A DNA stretch of 64,000 nt from Candidatus Lachnoclostridium pullistercoris (GCA_019119775.1 DWWL01000010.1:1-64000), one strand, 5' to 3'; shown: positions 8,503 through 17,840, counted from the first letter of the stretch. Program-made: numbers and translations. The notes: a model not told the origin generated them from the sequence alone.

Positions 8503-9051
8503 ATGATCTATGATTTTCTTGCCTACTGCCTGATACCGGCTGTCTCCGTCTGCCTCGCCGGCCCCGGCAGCTGGACTGACACCAATTTTTCCATTCTCCG
8601 CAGCAGCGGAATGTCAGGCGTTCTGTTCTTGTCCTGGGGAGCCGTCCTGATCCTGTGCTTTTTTCTCTGGTTCCGGGATATTTCCCAGAGACTTTCCGCC
8701 TCCAGAGCGGCAGACCGCTTCGCAGGGGCCGCCGGCCTGATCCTCAGTTTTGCCCTGCTGACGCCCTATCTTCCGGAACAGTTTCCCTTCTGGTCCAGGC
8801 TGCACTTTTACTGCGCCTTTCTCTCCCCTGTTTTATTTATGATCGGGCTTCTTCTGCTGCTTCTGCTTTTCCGCAGGGAAAACCCTCTGCTGGCGCGAAG
8901 ATTTCTGTCCGGGTTCTGGCTGATCGCCGGCGTCTCCCTGGCCCTTCTGTGGGCGGCAGGAATGGTGACCAGCGCCCTGGAAATCTTTTTCTCCTCCGCC
9001 TGCTCTGTCTTTTTAAGGCGGCTTCACCGGCGGGTCGTCCAGACCGGATAG
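8503..9051 (+). CDS. small multi-pass membrane protein, unknown function
   Basis: 182-residue hydrophobic protein with about five transmembrane segments (near residues 3-19, 35-52, 68-86, 95-125 and 135-165). The motif TDTNFSILRSSG after the first segment resembles the short conserved loop of some DUF998-like proteins, but I do not assign a family. The ATG at 8503 has GGAAGGAG 8 bases upstream and is preferred over an in-frame GTG at 8485. It stands alone between convergent genes. Confidence 0.6.
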   Translation: MIYDFLAYCLIPAVSVCLAGPGSWTDTNFSILRSSGMSGVLFLSWGAVLILCFFLWFRDISQRLSASRAADRFAGAAGLILSFALLTPYLPEQFPFWSRLHFYCAFLSPVLFMIGLLLLLLLFRRENPLLARRFLSGFWLIAGVSLALLWAAGMVTSALEIFFSSACSVFLRRLHRRVVQTG

Positions 9052-9090
9052 GAAAGATTCCGCCCCTGCGCGCCGCATTCCATAGGTAAA

Positions 9091-9118
9091 GAAAACCGCA
9101 TACCTTTTCGATATGCGG
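9091..9118 (-). terminator. terminator after the DUF6465-type gene
   Basis: CCGCATA (9096-9102) pairs with TATGCGG (9112-9118); on the minus strand the stem is followed by TTTTCTTT. Confidence 0.7.
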
Positions 9119-9129
9119 CCTTCTCGCTG

Positions 9130-9516
9130 TTAAAACTCTACTTTGTCCTCCGGATCGCCGATCCCGTCGTTTGCTACATAGTATGCAACGGACTCTTCCG
9201 GCTTGATGTACAGATGGATGCTCTTTAACTCCGCATCTGCGTGCTTCTGTGCAAAGTCTTTCTTTGCATTCTCCAGCACTGCCTGTGCATCGATCTGTCT
9301 TCCGCCGAACTCAATCACGATCTCTGTCGCCGGCTCAGCCTTCTTTACCGCAGGCTTCTTTGCAGGAGCCTTCGTCTCTGCCTTCTTCGCCGGTGCTTTT
9401 GCTGCTCTTGCAGGAGCCTTTGTCTCTGCTTTTACAGCCGGTGCTTTATCTGCTGTCTTGGAAGTTTCCACTGCCGCGGCAGTCTCTGTCTTCACACTTG
9501 CCTTTCTGGGTGCCAT
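9130..9516 (-). CDS. DUF6465-type protein with a histone-H1-like Lys/Ala/Pro tail
   Basis: 128-residue protein in two parts. Residues 1-62 are low-complexity and strongly basic, with repeated KAETKAPA and APAKKAE units like histone H1 or bacterial HU-tail repeats. Residues 65-128 form a compact domain (IVIEFGGRQIDAQAVLENAK, then a KSIHLYIKPEE stretch) seen in DUF6465 proteins of Lachnospiraceae. The strong ribosome site GAGGAGG and a near-consensus promoter suggest high expression. Nucleic-acid binding by the tail is an inference from composition. Confidence 0.7.
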   Translation of the reverse strand: MAPRKASVKTETAAAVETSKTADKAPAVKAETKAPARAAKAPAKKAETKAPAKKPAVKKAEPATEIVIEFGGRQIDAQAVLENAKKDFAQKHADAELKSIHLYIKPEESVAYYVANDGIGDPEDKVEF

Positions 9517-9593
9517 AATTTTTTCCTCCTCGTAATCTTTTCCTCAATATTCAAGTATTACAAGCTGCCTTTGTCTAGGAATTATCGAGGAGA

Positions 9594-9621
9594 ATTATAC
9601 CCCCGATTTTCTGATTTGTCA
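9594..9621 (-). promoter_or_regulatory. strong sigma-A promoter of the DUF6465-type gene
   Basis: Perfect TTGACA (9616-9621) and TATAAT (9594-9599) with a 16-base spacer. It overlaps the 3' end of the glycosylase gene. Confidence 0.75.
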
Positions 9622-10155
9622 ACACGGCCGGGGCTGGGCGGCTTTCTGCAGGTGCGGGCGGGAGGCGTTCTCCTGATCCTCAAGATACCGGAGAATCTTT
9701 CCGTAGGCCGCAGTCAGCTCCTCCATCGTGACCCGGCAGTTGGCAGGACTGGTGGACGGCAGCGGGATCGGCGAGAATCCTGTCTCCTTCTCACAGTACT
9801 TCCGAAACAGGGCCGCAGCCTTTGTCCCCGTGGTAAAAACAGCCTGGATCGGCGCATGGTCCAGGATCCGGCTCATGTCGTTGGGAACCGGATTGCGGAT
9901 GCTGGTATCGTCAGCGCCGCGGATCTCACAGCTGGCCAGCACATCCCACACGGCAATGCCGTGCCGCAGCGCCATGGCCTTCTTTTCACTGATCGTTTCC
10001 GGGCAGGGCTCCCCCAGAACCTGAGCCAGAACTGGCCAGAACCTGTTTCTGGGATGACCGTAATAAAAGCCCTGCTCTCTGGACTTTGGCGAAGGCATGG
10101 TTCCCAGGATCAGCACTCTGGAATGGCTGTCAAACACCGGCGGAAACTGGTGCAC
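9619..10155 (-). CDS. DNA-deoxyinosine glycosylase (uracil-DNA glycosylase superfamily)
   Basis: 178-residue base-excision repair enzyme of the hypoxanthine/deoxyinosine class. Motif 1 is VLILGTMPSPKSREQGFYYG followed by HPRNRFWPVL; the C-terminal motif is LPSTSPANCR. The GTG at 10155 is chosen because AAGGAG lies 6 bases upstream and the product begins directly at the conserved domain. The longer frame to 10218 would overlap yedF and has a weaker site. It probably follows yedF in one transcript (26-base gap). Confidence 0.82.
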   Translation of the reverse strand: MHQFPPVFDSHSRVLILGTMPSPKSREQGFYYGHPRNRFWPVLAQVLGEPCPETISEKKAMALRHGIAVWDVLASCEIRGADDTSIRNPVPNDMSRILDHAPIQAVFTTGTKAAALFRKYCEKETGFSPIPLPSTSPANCRVTMEELTAAYGKILRYLEDQENASRPHLQKAAQPRPC

Positions 10156-10181
10156 TACCGTCTCCTTCGCATGTCTGTCCG

Positions 10182-11210
10182 TCACGGTTTTATAATCCTT
10201 TCTGCCTGCATCATGCACTGGGCGATCTCGTACATATTGGTCACTTCTCCCACCTGCAGTCTGTCCAGAAGGTTAAAATGATTTAAGCAGGTCCCGCAGG
10301 TCAGGATGCGGACGCCCCGTCTCTCCATCTCCTGCAGATCCTCCAGCACGCCGGAGCCCTCCGTGGTCAAAAATACTCCGCTGTTGTAGAACAGGATTTT
10401 CTCCGGCAGTCTCTCCTGCTCTACCATCGCATAGAGAAATCCCTTCATCAGCAGACGGCCAAGTGCCTCGTCACCTTCTCCCATGGAATCGGAGGAGATC
10501 ACCAGGATCGTCCCGTGGGCCATCGGACCGGCGGGGGACGGCCTTACGGCTGAGAGCGGCGCCCGAACCGGCTCTGGACGGGGAACTGGGTCCGGGTGGG
10601 GAGCCGGATGCTCCGGATGGGGAAGGGGATGCTTCGGGCCGGGTGCAGCCGGATGAGGCTCCGGCACCTCCGCTCTCTCCGGAGCGGGGCCATCAGTTCC
10701 CAGAAGCCTTCCCAAAACAGCTCCTGCGTCGGACAGATCACAGGTATCACAGCCGGCGTCCCAGTCGTCTTCTGTTTTCGGACCATCGCCCGCTTCCGGC
10801 CTTTCCTCCTGCTTTAGGCGCTCCATTTCCTCCAGAAGCTCTTCCTCAACCTCCTCTGCCTCGCGCACAGGCCCTCTTCTCTTATCCTGCGGGCGAACTT
10901 TTTTCTGTTTTTCCTCCGGCAGGCCCCGGACTACCTCTTCCTGCTTCCGGTCATAAATATCAAAATAAGAATCCACATCTCTCAGGGCCTTCTGGCCAAC
11001 CAGAATCTGAACGGCGTACTCCTTGTCCCCGCTCTTTTCCCAGGAGGTGGAAAAACCTTTGTATTCCGCAAACTTCTCCAGGTTCTGCACAGCAGCCTGA
11101 TTGTCCACCAATACCAACAGCTCCCCGGCAATCATATCGTCTGTTTTCTTCTTCACGGCCACTACAGGCCCGGGACAGGCAACGCCCCTCATATCAATCG
11201 TCTGTTTCAT
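10182..11210 (-). CDS. yedF: YedF, selenium-metabolism sulfurtransferase-like protein with a long linker
   Basis: 342-residue two-domain protein. Residues 1-75 are a TusA-like domain with the CPGP motif (MRGVACPGPVVAVKKK). The last 110 residues are a DsrE/DsrF-like domain with SSDSMGEGDEALGRLL and a CxxC site (CGTCLNHFN), ending in EVTNMYEIAQCM. This pairing is the YedF family linked to selenium metabolism, usually about 200 residues. Here about 130 extra residues separate the domains: a charged Glu/Arg stretch, then a Pro/His-rich run of PHP repeats. The ATG at 11210 has GGAG 8 bases upstream. No selD, selA or selB is in the window. Confidence 0.85.
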   Translation of the reverse strand: MKQTIDMRGVACPGPVVAVKKKTDDMIAGELLVLVDNQAAVQNLEKFAEYKGFSTSWEKSGDKEYAVQILVGQKALRDVDSYFDIYDRKQEEVVRGLPEEKQKKVRPQDKRRGPVREAEEVEEELLEEMERLKQEERPEAGDGPKTEDDWDAGCDTCDLSDAGAVLGRLLGTDGPAPERAEVPEPHPAAPGPKHPLPHPEHPAPHPDPVPRPEPVRAPLSAVRPSPAGPMAHGTILVISSDSMGEGDEALGRLLMKGFLYAMVEQERLPEKILFYNSGVFLTTEGSGVLEDLQEMERRGVRILTCGTCLNHFNLLDRLQVGEVTNMYEIAQCMMQAERIIKP

Positions 11211-11352
11211 GACTCTCTCCTTTTTCCTTGACACCGCCTCAGAAAAACTGGCAGCCGGTTTCTGATTTACTCCCCTATCATACCATATTTTCTGACGAAT
11301 GGAAAGGCGCAGAGACAGACCTCTCTCCTTCACAGAGACAGACCACTCTCCT

Positions 11353-12291
11353 TCACCGGTATTTCCGTTTCCACCTCTCAAAATTCCAGTGCTCTAAAAA
11401 TTCTTCCGCTCCCCGCCTGCCGTTCTCAAACAGCGTTTTCTCCTCGTCCTTTCCGATTCCAAAGTCAGTGGAGCGTATGTTCTTCCAGACCTCTCCTGAT
11501 TTTACCGCGGTGGAAATCTTCACCGTCCGCTCCCCATCTCCCGGCGCGATGCGGCTGCGGTCGATGGCATCCAGGCAGGTTTCCACCACCGCCTGCACAT
11601 AATCGGGAAACGTCCGCTCTTCCTGGCAGCAGGAAGCCGAAAACTCTCCGTTCCAGAACTGAAATCCGAAAGCCGGCCATTTTTCTCCATCCATCAGCCA
11701 GAGAGGATAATTGCTCAAAAGGCCCCCGTCCACGATCAGGTGCCGGCAGCCATTTCTGTCTGTCAGCCTGCAGGGTTCATAAAATACCGGAATGGCTGAG
11801 CTCATCTGCACTGCTTTCCAGACCGGAAACTTTCCGGGCTCCAGGCCGAATTTCTCCAGATCTCCGGGAAGAATCAGCAGGCGCCCGGCTGTGACGTCAC
11901 TGGCTGTGATCCAGAGTTTCCGCCCTTTCTTCCAGATATCCTCAAATGTCTTTACGCCCTTTCTCTCCAGAAGCTCTTCCACCCAGTTTCCCAGATATTC
12001 CATGGGATAAATGCCGAAAGACACCGCCAGGGACAGCCCCTTTCCGAGTGCGCCAAGCCGGCCCGGCCAGCCATTTCCCTTCAGCTTCCCGTAATCCAGC
12101 CGTTCCATCTCCCTAAAAAGCTCTCCGCCGCTGAATCCGGCAGCCAAAAGAGCGGCCACCACCGCACCGGCGGAGGAGCCGGCCAGATGAAAGAAACGGT
12201 ATCCCGCCTCCTCCATGGCACACACCGCTCCCACATGGCCGATCCCCCTCACTCCGCCGCCCTCAAATACTCCGCTGCAGCTGTCCACCAT
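11353..12291 (-). CDS. patatin-like phospholipase (RssA/YlbK type)
   Basis: 312-residue serine lipid acyl hydrolase. It has the oxyanion loop EGGGVRGIGHVGA, the nucleophile elbow GSSAGAV (Ser near residue 40) and the catalytic Asp in VDGGLLSNYPL. The Ser-Asp dyad is complete, so the protein should be active. No signal peptide; probably a cytosolic or membrane-peripheral hydrolase acting on phospholipid or lysophospholipid. It starts at 12291, just downstream of a degenerate aldo/keto reductase fragment. Confidence 0.88.
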   Translation of the reverse strand: MVDSCSGVFEGGGVRGIGHVGAVCAMEEAGYRFFHLAGSSAGAVVAALLAAGFSGGELFREMERLDYGKLKGNGWPGRLGALGKGLSLAVSFGIYPMEYLGNWVEELLERKGVKTFEDIWKKGRKLWITASDVTAGRLLILPGDLEKFGLEPGKFPVWKAVQMSSAIPVFYEPCRLTDRNGCRHLIVDGGLLSNYPLWLMDGEKWPAFGFQFWNGEFSASCCQEERTFPDYVQAVVETCLDAIDRSRIAPGDGERTVKISTAVKSGEVWKNIRSTDFGIGKDEEKTLFENGRRGAEEFLEHWNFERWKRKYR

Positions 12292-12340
12292 TTTCCTCCG
12301 GACTCTTCCTCACTTCAGCCTATGCGGCTGCCCCATTCTC

Positions 12341-12532
12341 TCATGCCCGGGATCTGCCGTCTGACCACGCAAAGCTGGCATACCCGCCGGGCTGAAAATC
12401 CCAGCGCAGGATAACCTGCGCAGCCGGTTTTCCATGTGCTTCTGCAATTTTTATAGGAACAGGATTCGCAAACACTCCGTTCATTCCCTCTGCAAAAGGT
12501 TCCCACGGTGAACGAAGTTTCCGGTTATACAA
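12341..12532 (-). pseudogene. aldo/keto reductase C-terminal fragment (remnant)
   Basis: A 63-codon open stretch whose first 45 codons read [16 protein letters not shown], then [17 protein letters not shown]. This is the conserved C-terminal region of aldo/keto reductases (normally PFAEG, then NPVLTEIAEKYGK, then AQVILRWLIQRG). After the Trp the similarity stops abruptly. There is no N-terminal part upstream, where the nrdD terminator begins. It is best read as a decayed remnant and is unlikely to be expressed. The rest of 12292-12644 holds only that terminator. Confidence 0.65.
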
Positions 12533-12566
12533 AAAATCTGCCGGACAGCGAAATTCCGGCAGATTT
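12531..12566 (-). terminator. terminator after nrdD
   Basis: AAATCTGCCGGA (12534-12545) pairs with TCCGGCAGATTT (12555-12566). On the minus strand it is followed by a run of six T, about 80 bases past the nrdD stop. Confidence 0.8.
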
Positions 12567-12644
12567 AAGAAAATACTGGATAGTCTTCCCCGTATGTCAG
12601 GAACTAACAGCCAGCAATAACTGACATCTCTATGTAAAATCGTT

Positions 12645-15035
12645 TTACCGCTTCTGTTCTTCCGTATAGCGGCGGATGTTGGAAGCGTTCACATATTTCT
12701 GAACCTTTCCATCCTTGATCAGCACCAGCGTGGGGGCCTGCATGATGCCGAACTGGTCAGACAGCTCCGGATTTTCCTCCGCGTCAATGACCTGATAGTC
12801 CATATCCTTTAAAAATTCCTTCGCCGCCCGGCAGTTGGGGCAGGTCTTGGTGGTGAAAAGGTACATGCCGGCGTTCAGGGACCGGGGCTCTGTTCCGGCG
12901 GTAGCATTCTCCTCCGCTCCTTCCGGCTCATTTCCCAGATGGGATGCCTTCACTCTCCAGCCGCCGTGGAGAACGTCGTAGGTCTTCCGGTTCTTGTACT
13001 CCTGGAGTTTTCCTTCGTTCCAGTTCTTCACCGGACGGTAGTAGCCGGTGATCCGGCTGTACACCTCCGCCTCTTTTCCGCAGACCGGGCAGGTGAAATG
13101 CTCTCCTGTCAGATATCCGTGATCCTTGCAGATGGAGTAGGTGGGGGAGATGGTGTAATAGGGCAGCTTATAATTGTCCGCGATGGTCTTCACCAGCTTG
13201 GCCGCAGACTTCCAGTCCGGCAGCTTCTCGCCCAGAAACGCGTGGAACACCGTTCCTGAGGTGTAGAGGGTCTGCAGTTCGTCCTGGATGTCCAGGGCGT
13301 CGAACACATCCGCCGTGTAGCCCACCGGCAGATGGGAACTGTTGGTGTAGTAGGGAGTTCCGCAGTCGCCGGACGCCGTCTTAATATCTGGATACCGCTC
13401 CACGTCGTGTTTTGCCAGACGGTAGGAGGTAGACTCCGCCGGAGTGGCTTCCAGATTGTACAGATCCCCGTACTGTACCTGATAATCGGACAGGCGCTCT
13501 CTCATGTGGTTCAGCACCCGCTTTGTAAATTCCTGAGTCTCCGGATGGGTCATATCCTTTCCGATCCACTTCGCATTCAGGCCGGCTTCGTTCATTCCCA
13601 CCAGACCGATGGTGGAAAAATGATTCTCAAAGCTGCCCAGATATCTCTTGGTGTAGGGGTAGAGGCCGCCGTCCAACAGCTTTGTGATCACCTCCCGCTT
13701 TACCTTTAAGGAGCGGGCGGAAATGTCCATCATGTGGTCCAGACGGCGGAAAAAATCCTCCTCATCCTTTGCCAGGTAGGCGATCCGCGGCATATTGATC
13801 GTCACCACGCCGATGGAGCCGGTGCTCTCGCCGGAGCCGAAGTAGCCTCCCGTCTTCTTTCTCAGCTCTCTCAAATCCAGGCGCAGGCGGCAGCACATGC
13901 TGCGGATGTCGCTGGGCTTCATGTCGCTGTTGATATAGTTGGAGAAATAGGGAGTGCCGTATTTTGCCGTCATCTCAAACAGAAGGCGGTTGTTTTCCGT
14001 GTCGGACCAGTCAAAATCTCTGGTGATGGAGTAGGTGGGGATGGGATACTGGAATCCGCGGCCGTTGGCGTCGCCCTCGATCATCGTCTCGATAAACGCC
14101 TTGTTGACCATGTCCATCTCCTTTTTGCAGTCCTTGTATTTAAAATCCATCTCTTTTCCGCCGACGATGGCGTTCATCTCCGCCATGTCCTCCGGCACGG
14201 TCCAGTCCAGAGTGATGTTGGAAAACGGCGCCTGGGTGCCCCAGCGGCTGGGGGTGTTCACGCCGTAAATAAAGGATTCAATGCACTTTTTCACCTCCGG
14301 GTAGGACAGGTGGTCTGCCTTCACGAAAGGAGCCAGGTAGGTGTCAAAGGAGGAAAATGCCTGGGCGCCGGCCCACTCATTCTGCATGATCCCCAGGAAG
14401 TTCACCATCTGGTTGCACAGCACGGACAGATGCTTTGCGGGGGAGGAAGTGATCTTTCCCGGAATTCCTCCCAGTCCTTCTAGCAGCAGCTGCTTTAAGG
14501 ACCAGCCCGCGCAGTAGCCGGTGAGCATGGACAGATCGTGCAGATGAATGTCCGCATTGCGGTGGGCGTCGGCAATCTCCTGGTCGTAGATCTCAGACAG
14601 CCAGTAGTTGGCCGTCACCGCCCCTGAGTTGCTGAGGATCAGTCCGCCGACAGAATAGGTGACGGTGGAGTTTTCCTTCACTCTCCAGTCCTCCACCTTC
14701 ACGTAGCCGTTCACCACGTCCTTGTAGTCCAGGATGGTATTTTTCATGTTGCGGATTTTCTCCCGCTGTTTCCGGTACAGAATATACGCTTTCGCCACGT
14801 CGGTGTAGCCGGTCTGCTCCAGCACGTGCTCCACGCTGTCCTGGATCTGTTCCACGCCGATGGTGTCTCCGTCCATCTTGTCCTGAAAATCGGCTGTCAC
14901 CCGCAGGGAAAGCAGCTCCAGGATCTCGTTGTTGAATTCCTTTCCCGTGGCCTTAAATGCTTTCTTAATCGCTTCTGTTATTTTATTCAGGCTGAAATCC
15001 GCCTTTTCTCCGTCTCTCTTGATGACGTTGATCAT
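12645..15035 (-). CDS. nrdD: anaerobic ribonucleoside-triphosphate reductase with thioredoxin-like tail
   Basis: 796-residue class III ribonucleotide reductase, making dNTPs without oxygen by glycyl-radical chemistry. An N-terminal ATP-cone ([17 protein letters not shown]) precedes the ten-stranded barrel. Near the end, zinc cysteines (CPVCGK) and the radical site RITGYYRPV (Gly near residue 661) are present. The last about 75 residues are an appended thioredoxin/glutaredoxin-like domain with CPNC near residue 731 ([19 protein letters not shown]), which should recycle the active-site disulfide. The start at 15035 follows an AAGGAG site. It has its own promoter with NrdR boxes; the activase NrdG is encoded three genes upstream. 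Confidence 0.93.
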   Translation of the reverse strand: MINVIKRDGEKADFSLNKITEAIKKAFKATGKEFNNEILELLSLRVTADFQDKMDGDTIGVEQIQDSVEHVLEQTGYTDVAKAYILYRKQREKIRNMKNTILDYKDVVNGYVKVEDWRVKENSTVTYSVGGLILSNSGAVTANYWLSEIYDQEIADAHRNADIHLHDLSMLTGYCAGWSLKQLLLEGLGGIPGKITSSPAKHLSVLCNQMVNFLGIMQNEWAGAQAFSSFDTYLAPFVKADHLSYPEVKKCIESFIYGVNTPSRWGTQAPFSNITLDWTVPEDMAEMNAIVGGKEMDFKYKDCKKEMDMVNKAFIETMIEGDANGRGFQYPIPTYSITRDFDWSDTENNRLLFEMTAKYGTPYFSNYINSDMKPSDIRSMCCRLRLDLRELRKKTGGYFGSGESTGSIGVVTINMPRIAYLAKDEEDFFRRLDHMMDISARSLKVKREVITKLLDGGLYPYTKRYLGSFENHFSTIGLVGMNEAGLNAKWIGKDMTHPETQEFTKRVLNHMRERLSDYQVQYGDLYNLEATPAESTSYRLAKHDVERYPDIKTASGDCGTPYYTNSSHLPVGYTADVFDALDIQDELQTLYTSGTVFHAFLGEKLPDWKSAAKLVKTIADNYKLPYYTISPTYSICKDHGYLTGEHFTCPVCGKEAEVYSRITGYYRPVKNWNEGKLQEYKNRKTYDVLHGGWRVKASHLGNEPEGAEENATAGTEPRSLNAGMYLFTTKTCPNCRAAKEFLKDMDYQVIDAEENPELSDQFGIMQAPTLVLIKDGKVQKYVNASNIRRYTEEQKR

Positions 15036-15078
15036 GTCCCCTTGCTCCTTTCTTTGCGCCGATGGCGCCATAGCCCCC

Positions 15079-15107
15079 ATTATAGCAGACCGGATAAAAA
15101 AACACAA
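15079..15107 (-). promoter_or_regulatory. nrdD promoter
   Basis: TTGTGT (15102-15107), a 17-base spacer and TATAAT (15079-15084) on the minus strand. The -35 hexamer is part of the first NrdR box. Confidence 0.75.
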
Positions 15108-15150
15108 TATCTATGTCCGGCAATTCTTTCCAAACAAGATATTGTGTTTT
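15099..15150. promoter_or_regulatory. paired NrdR boxes upstream of nrdD
   Basis: AAAACACAATATC (15099-15111) and its exact reverse complement GATATTGTGTTTT (15138-15150). The second 16-mer (15132-15147) matches the NrdR consensus ACACWATATATWGTGT at 14 positions. The boxes are about 30 bp apart, close to three helical turns as in known NrdR sites. The first covers the -35 element, so NrdR with dATP would repress. nrdR itself is not in the window. Confidence 0.75.
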
Positions 15151-15191
15151 ATTATCATTTCTAATAGATTAATTACGCCTGTGCGCGGTGC

Positions 15192-16457
15192 TTAGTCCTC
15201 TGTCTTTCCAGGGAGTACACGGGCAAAAAGCTCCGCCGGCACATAGGCTCTCACGGCGATCCCATCTTCCCGGTAATCCTCGCTCAAAAGTTCTCCGTAT
15301 TTTCGGATCTGCTGGATCTTTCCCGCCTGGGAGTAGGGATAAACCTGCTCCAGATACACTTTCCGGCTGCGGAGAATGGACTCCAGAAGCTCCGTCAGCT
15401 GGTCTATTCCTTCCCCGGTCCTGGCGGATATTTTCAGCTGATAGTCCGCCTGCATGTCCCGGAGAACCTGATCTTTCCCGATCAGGTCGATCTTGTTGAA
15501 CAGGGTGATAAACTCCTTGTCCTCCACTCCCAGCTGCTTTAGCGTGTCGTACACCACATACATCTGCACGTCCATCTGCGGATTGGAGCTGTCCACCACA
15601 TGAAGGATCAGATCGCAGTATTTCGCCTCCTCCAGAGTGCTCTTAAACGCCTCCACCAGATGGTGGGGGAGCTTGCGGATAAAGCCTACCGTATCGGTCA
15701 GAAGGATCTCCTGTCCGTCCGGCAGGCGGTAATTTCTGGTAGTGGGATCCAGGGTGGCAAACAGCTTGTCCTCCGCCAGAATGCCGGCCCCCGTCAGGCG
15801 GTTGAGCAGAGTGGATTTGCCGGCGTTTGTGTATCCCACGATGGCCGCCCGCAGAATGTGGCTCTTCTCCCGCTGCTGTCTGGAAAGCTCCCTGTGGCGC
15901 TGCACCTGCTCCAGCTCGCTTTTCAGCTGGCTGATCCTCTCGTGGATCCGCCGGCGGTCAATCTCCAGCTTGGACTCTCCCGGTCCTCTGGTGCCGATGC
16001 CGCCTCCCAGACGGGACAGGGAATTGCGCAGGCCCACCAGGCGCACCGCCCGGTATCTTAACTGGGCCAGCTCCACCTGCAGTTTTCCCTCTCTGGTGGT
16101 GGCGTGGCGGGCAAAAATGTCCAGAATCACCATGGTCCGGTCCATGACCTTTGTCTCCAGGGCGTCCTCCAGATTTTTTAACTGAGCCGGGGACAGCTCG
16201 TCGTCGCAGACGATGCCTGTGGCGTCCGTCTCCCAGATCAGCTCCTTTAACTCGTCGATCTTTCCTTTTCCCAGATACGTGCCTGGATGAACTTTTTCCC
16301 GGTTCTGGATCAGCCGGCCCACCGCCTGGCCGCCGGCCGTTTTTACCAGTTCTTCCAGCTCGTCCAGAGAGCTCTCCGTGTCATCCCCGTCAGATACGCT
16401 CACTGCCGTCAGGATCACCCGCTCCTCTACTTCTTTGATCTCAATCAGCTCTGCCAT
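15192..16457 (-). CDS. hflX: GTPase HflX (ribosome-splitting factor)
   Basis: 421-residue GTPase that binds stalled ribosomes at the E site and splits or rescues them. The N-terminal HflX domain (to about 190) has the glycine-rich GGGIGTRGPGESKLE and a coiled-coil stretch. The G domain shows G1 (GYTNAGKSTLLN), G3 (DTVGFI) and G4 (NKID). Length is normal. It follows the TPR lipoprotein gene by 6 bases and probably shares a transcript with it. Confidence 0.93.
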   Translation of the reverse strand: MAELIEIKEVEERVILTAVSVSDGDDTESSLDELEELVKTAGGQAVGRLIQNREKVHPGTYLGKGKIDELKELIWETDATGIVCDDELSPAQLKNLEDALETKVMDRTMVILDIFARHATTREGKLQVELAQLRYRAVRLVGLRNSLSRLGGGIGTRGPGESKLEIDRRRIHERISQLKSELEQVQRHRELSRQQREKSHILRAAIVGYTNAGKSTLLNRLTGAGILAEDKLFATLDPTTRNYRLPDGQEILLTDTVGFIRKLPHHLVEAFKSTLEEAKYCDLILHVVDSSNPQMDVQMYVVYDTLKQLGVEDKEFITLFNKIDLIGKDQVLRDMQADYQLKISARTGEGIDQLTELLESILRSRKVYLEQVYPYSQAGKIQQIRKYGELLSEDYREDGIAVRAYVPAELFARVLPGKTED

Positions 16458-16463
16458 GATCTC

Positions 16464-17309
16464 CTACCTTGTCTCTAAAAACCGGATTTCCCGTTCCAAC
16501 TCCGCCCCTGTTCCAAAGGAGGCGGCATACTGTCTGAAAAGCTCCAAAGCTCCGGCAAAATCTCCGGAATTCTCAAGAGCCACCGCGCGGTTCCACAAAA
16601 GGGTGCCGTACTCTTCGCTGCCCGGCTGGGCTAAATCCATTCCCTGCTCAAAGTAGCCGGCAGCAAGCTCTCCCTGACCGCCGTTTAAACAGGCCAGTCC
16701 CAGAAGGCCGTAGGTCCTGGCGGAAGCCGTGCCGGATGTCAGAATCCGGTCAAAAGCCGCCTGGGCCTTCTCCATGTCATCTGCTCTCAGCCACGCCTCC
16801 CCCAAGGCCGCCATAGCCTCCTCCATCACCGGCGAGACTTCTCCCCGGCTCTGTTCCAGACCGGCGGCCGCCTGCGCGTCCGCCTCTGCCTCCGCCGTCA
16901 TGTCCTGGGCGGCGTAAGCCATGCTCCTTAAATAGTAATAATCCGGCTCCTCTCCGTCCACCTGGAGCAGCACGTCCCAGGTGTGGGCCGCCGCCGGGTA
17001 ATCTTCCGCCTTATATTCTGCTTCGCCTCTGTATTTTAATACATCCAGCTCAAATTCTCCCACCCGGCCGTCTGAATGGGCGATGGCCTCCTCAAAGGAA
17101 GCGATGGCTCCCTCATAGTCCCCCTGGTCCATCTGCTCGATTCCTTCCAGCCGGTATTCTTCCCTGGCCGGATCCGCACTCTGACAGCCCCACAAGAGAG
17201 ACGTTCCCAGAAGAACAGCCGCCAGAACTGCCTTTACGGCCGGACGCCGGCCGGAGCCGTCTTTATGCTCTCCTTCAGAGCCGTTTTTAAACCTCCCCTT
17301 ACTGCTCAT
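16464..17309 (-). CDS. tetratricopeptide-repeat lipoprotein
   Basis: 281-residue exported protein. A basic N-terminus and hydrophobic stretch end in the lipobox LLWGC (Cys near 42). The rest consists of helical TPR-type repeats, recognisable as GIEQMDQGDYEGAIASFEEA, the similar GEAWLRADDMEKAQAAFDR and AVALENSGDFAGALELFRQY. TPR arrays mediate protein contacts; the partner is unknown. It sits between dut and hflX on the same strand. Confidence 0.8.
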   Translation of the reverse strand: MSSKGRFKNGSEGEHKDGSGRRPAVKAVLAAVLLGTSLLWGCQSADPAREEYRLEGIEQMDQGDYEGAIASFEEAIAHSDGRVGEFELDVLKYRGEAEYKAEDYPAAAHTWDVLLQVDGEEPDYYYLRSMAYAAQDMTAEAEADAQAAAGLEQSRGEVSPVMEEAMAALGEAWLRADDMEKAQAAFDRILTSGTASARTYGLLGLACLNGGQGELAAGYFEQGMDLAQPGSEEYGTLLWNRAVALENSGDFAGALELFRQYAASFGTGAELEREIRFLETR

Positions 17310-17363
17310 GCCTTCTCCTTTCCCGGTCCTGCGGCCGTCTTCCTCTCCGGACGTTTCGCCGTC

Positions 17364-17795
17364 TCAGTTTTTCCCCGTGCTTCCGTGGCCGCCCCGGTCT
17401 TCATTTCCCAGCACGTCCGTCTCCTCAAAGGTGACTGCCGGCTGGTGCTCCATAATGCGGAACTGGCAGATCCTGTCGTTTACATGGATCACCGTGTCCC
17501 GCAGGGCGTAGGCGGAGAAAAACCACTGGTCATTGTCCCCGCAGTACGTCTCGTCGATCACACCCATGCTGTTGGTCTGGATCAGGCCGAAGTTTTTGAA
17601 GGTGCTGCTCCTGGGCACCACATGAGCCTCATAGCCCTTCGGCAGCTCCATGGCCACTCCCAGGGGAATCAGGGCAGACTCTCCCTTTTTTAAACTCACC
17701 TCTTCTGCCGCCCGCAGATCGATCCAGTCCGACTTTCCGTCCACATATCTCAGTTTTTCAATCTTATCGGAAAAGTATTTGATTCTGATATTCAT
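17364..17795 (-). CDS. dut: dUTP diphosphatase
   Basis: 143-residue trimeric dUTPase that converts dUTP to dUMP, keeping uracil out of DNA and feeding dTMP synthesis. Motifs in order: [45 protein letters not shown], and the glycine-rich C-terminal arm [10 protein letters not shown]. The start at 17795 has GGAG 7 bases upstream. Its place next to nrdG and near nrdD groups nucleotide-pool functions. Confidence 0.9.
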   Translation of the reverse strand: MNIRIKYFSDKIEKLRYVDGKSDWIDLRAAEEVSLKKGESALIPLGVAMELPKGYEAHVVPRSSTFKNFGLIQTNSMGVIDETYCGDNDQWFFSAYALRDTVIHVNDRICQFRIMEHQPAVTFEETDVLGNEDRGGHGSTGKN

Positions 17796-17840
17796 TATTT
17801 TCTCCGTTTTCCTGGTATATTTTGTTCTTCTTTTCACTTC

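Noticed and set aside
2597..12536. Shared string GTTATACAAAAAAT at about 2597-2610 and 12525-12538
   Set aside because: Both lie at the T-run of minus-strand terminators, so the A-run similarity is expected; two copies are not enough to claim a repeat family.
13734..14483. 249-codon open frame opposite nrdD
   Set aside because: It is antisense to a conserved gene, has no ribosome site and reads as low-complexity His/Val-rich sequence; a shadow of GC-rich codon use.
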